A stretch of DNA of 64,000 nt, from assembly GCA_963730555.1 (NCBI GenBank), contig CAVSSS010000017.1, positions 83,898 to 147,897 on the forward strand, written 5' to 3'. Of the stretch, positions 64,000 through 64,000 are shown piece by piece (positions within the stretch are counted from its first letter, which is position 1; each line of letters opens with the position of its first letter). Source of the stretch: Roseiarcus sp963730555 (GTDB taxonomy: Bacteria; Pseudomonadota; Alphaproteobacteria; Rhizobiales; Beijerinckiaceae). The notes under the pieces were generated by a model. The model did no database searches. It was not told the origin of the DNA and was given only the letters and a program-made list of their open reading frames with translations. Both the position numbers and the translations under genes were made by a program.

Positions 64000-64000
64000 C

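Noticed and set aside
1..64000. CRISPR array or replication origin
   Set aside because: No regularly spaced direct repeats and no cas genes, dnaA or DnaA-box cluster were seen.

Overview
The window reads as a GC-rich alphaproteobacterial chromosome, most likely a member of the Hyphomicrobiales (Rhizobiales). The clues are IS66 and IS630 elements, FixJ-type response regulators, a very large hybrid Ser/Thr kinase-AAA-GAF-PAS-histidine kinase, and two aerobic molybdenum hydroxylase operons. A placement near Methylocystaceae or Beijerinckiaceae is only a guess. Many genes are broken by single-base frameshifts, while several very long ones (5.5 kb and 3.2 kb) are intact. It is therefore unclear how much is real gene decay and how much is sequencing error.

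Layout. 1-1.2 kb: a frameshifted ribulokinase cut by the window edge and the scrap of a sugar ABC-transporter ATPase. 1.4-7.9 kb: a divergent acyl-transfer cassette. On the minus strand are an SGNH/DltD-like protein, a 37-residue membrane microprotein and an MBOAT acyltransferase. On the plus strand are a fatty acyl-AMP ligase, an acyl-CoA dehydrogenase-like protein and an acyl carrier protein. 8.5-9.7 kb: an IS630 copy. 9.8-18.8 kb: glucoamylase, two beta-carbonic anhydrases, an EmrAB-type pump, a VOC protein and a beta-hydroxyacid dehydrogenase. 19-25.3 kb: a receiver-domain remnant, an RND pump and a decayed CrtC-like gene. 25.5-33.6 kb: HD protein, GAF/PAS histidine kinase, IS66, a receiver-only regulator and a sugar-binding protein. 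33.7-40.5 kb: the giant sensor kinase and a FixJ-type regulator. 41-48.1 kb: aldo/keto reductase, a CxxCH protein, a Gly-rich repeat protein, a decayed hemA, catalase and aquaporin. 48.5-52.9 kb: molybdenum hydroxylase operon 1 plus a cupin. 53-59.8 kb: IS6 fragments, a second RND pump, a tRNA-Thr att scar and a truncated integrase. 60.5-64 kb: molybdenum hydroxylase operon 2 with a diheme cytochrome c, cut by the window edge.

The most interesting locus is 1.4-7.9 kb. Its part list matches the D-alanylation (Dlt) system one for one: adenylating enzyme, carrier protein, MBOAT, SGNH transferase and a microprotein ending in a Tyr-containing hexapeptide. However, the adenylating enzyme is of fatty acyl-AMP ligase type and a dehydrogenase is added. 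I infer a Dlt-like pathway that puts a (possibly unsaturated) fatty acyl group on an envelope component. Three of its six genes carry apparent frameshifts, so it may be dying in this strain or the sequence may contain errors.
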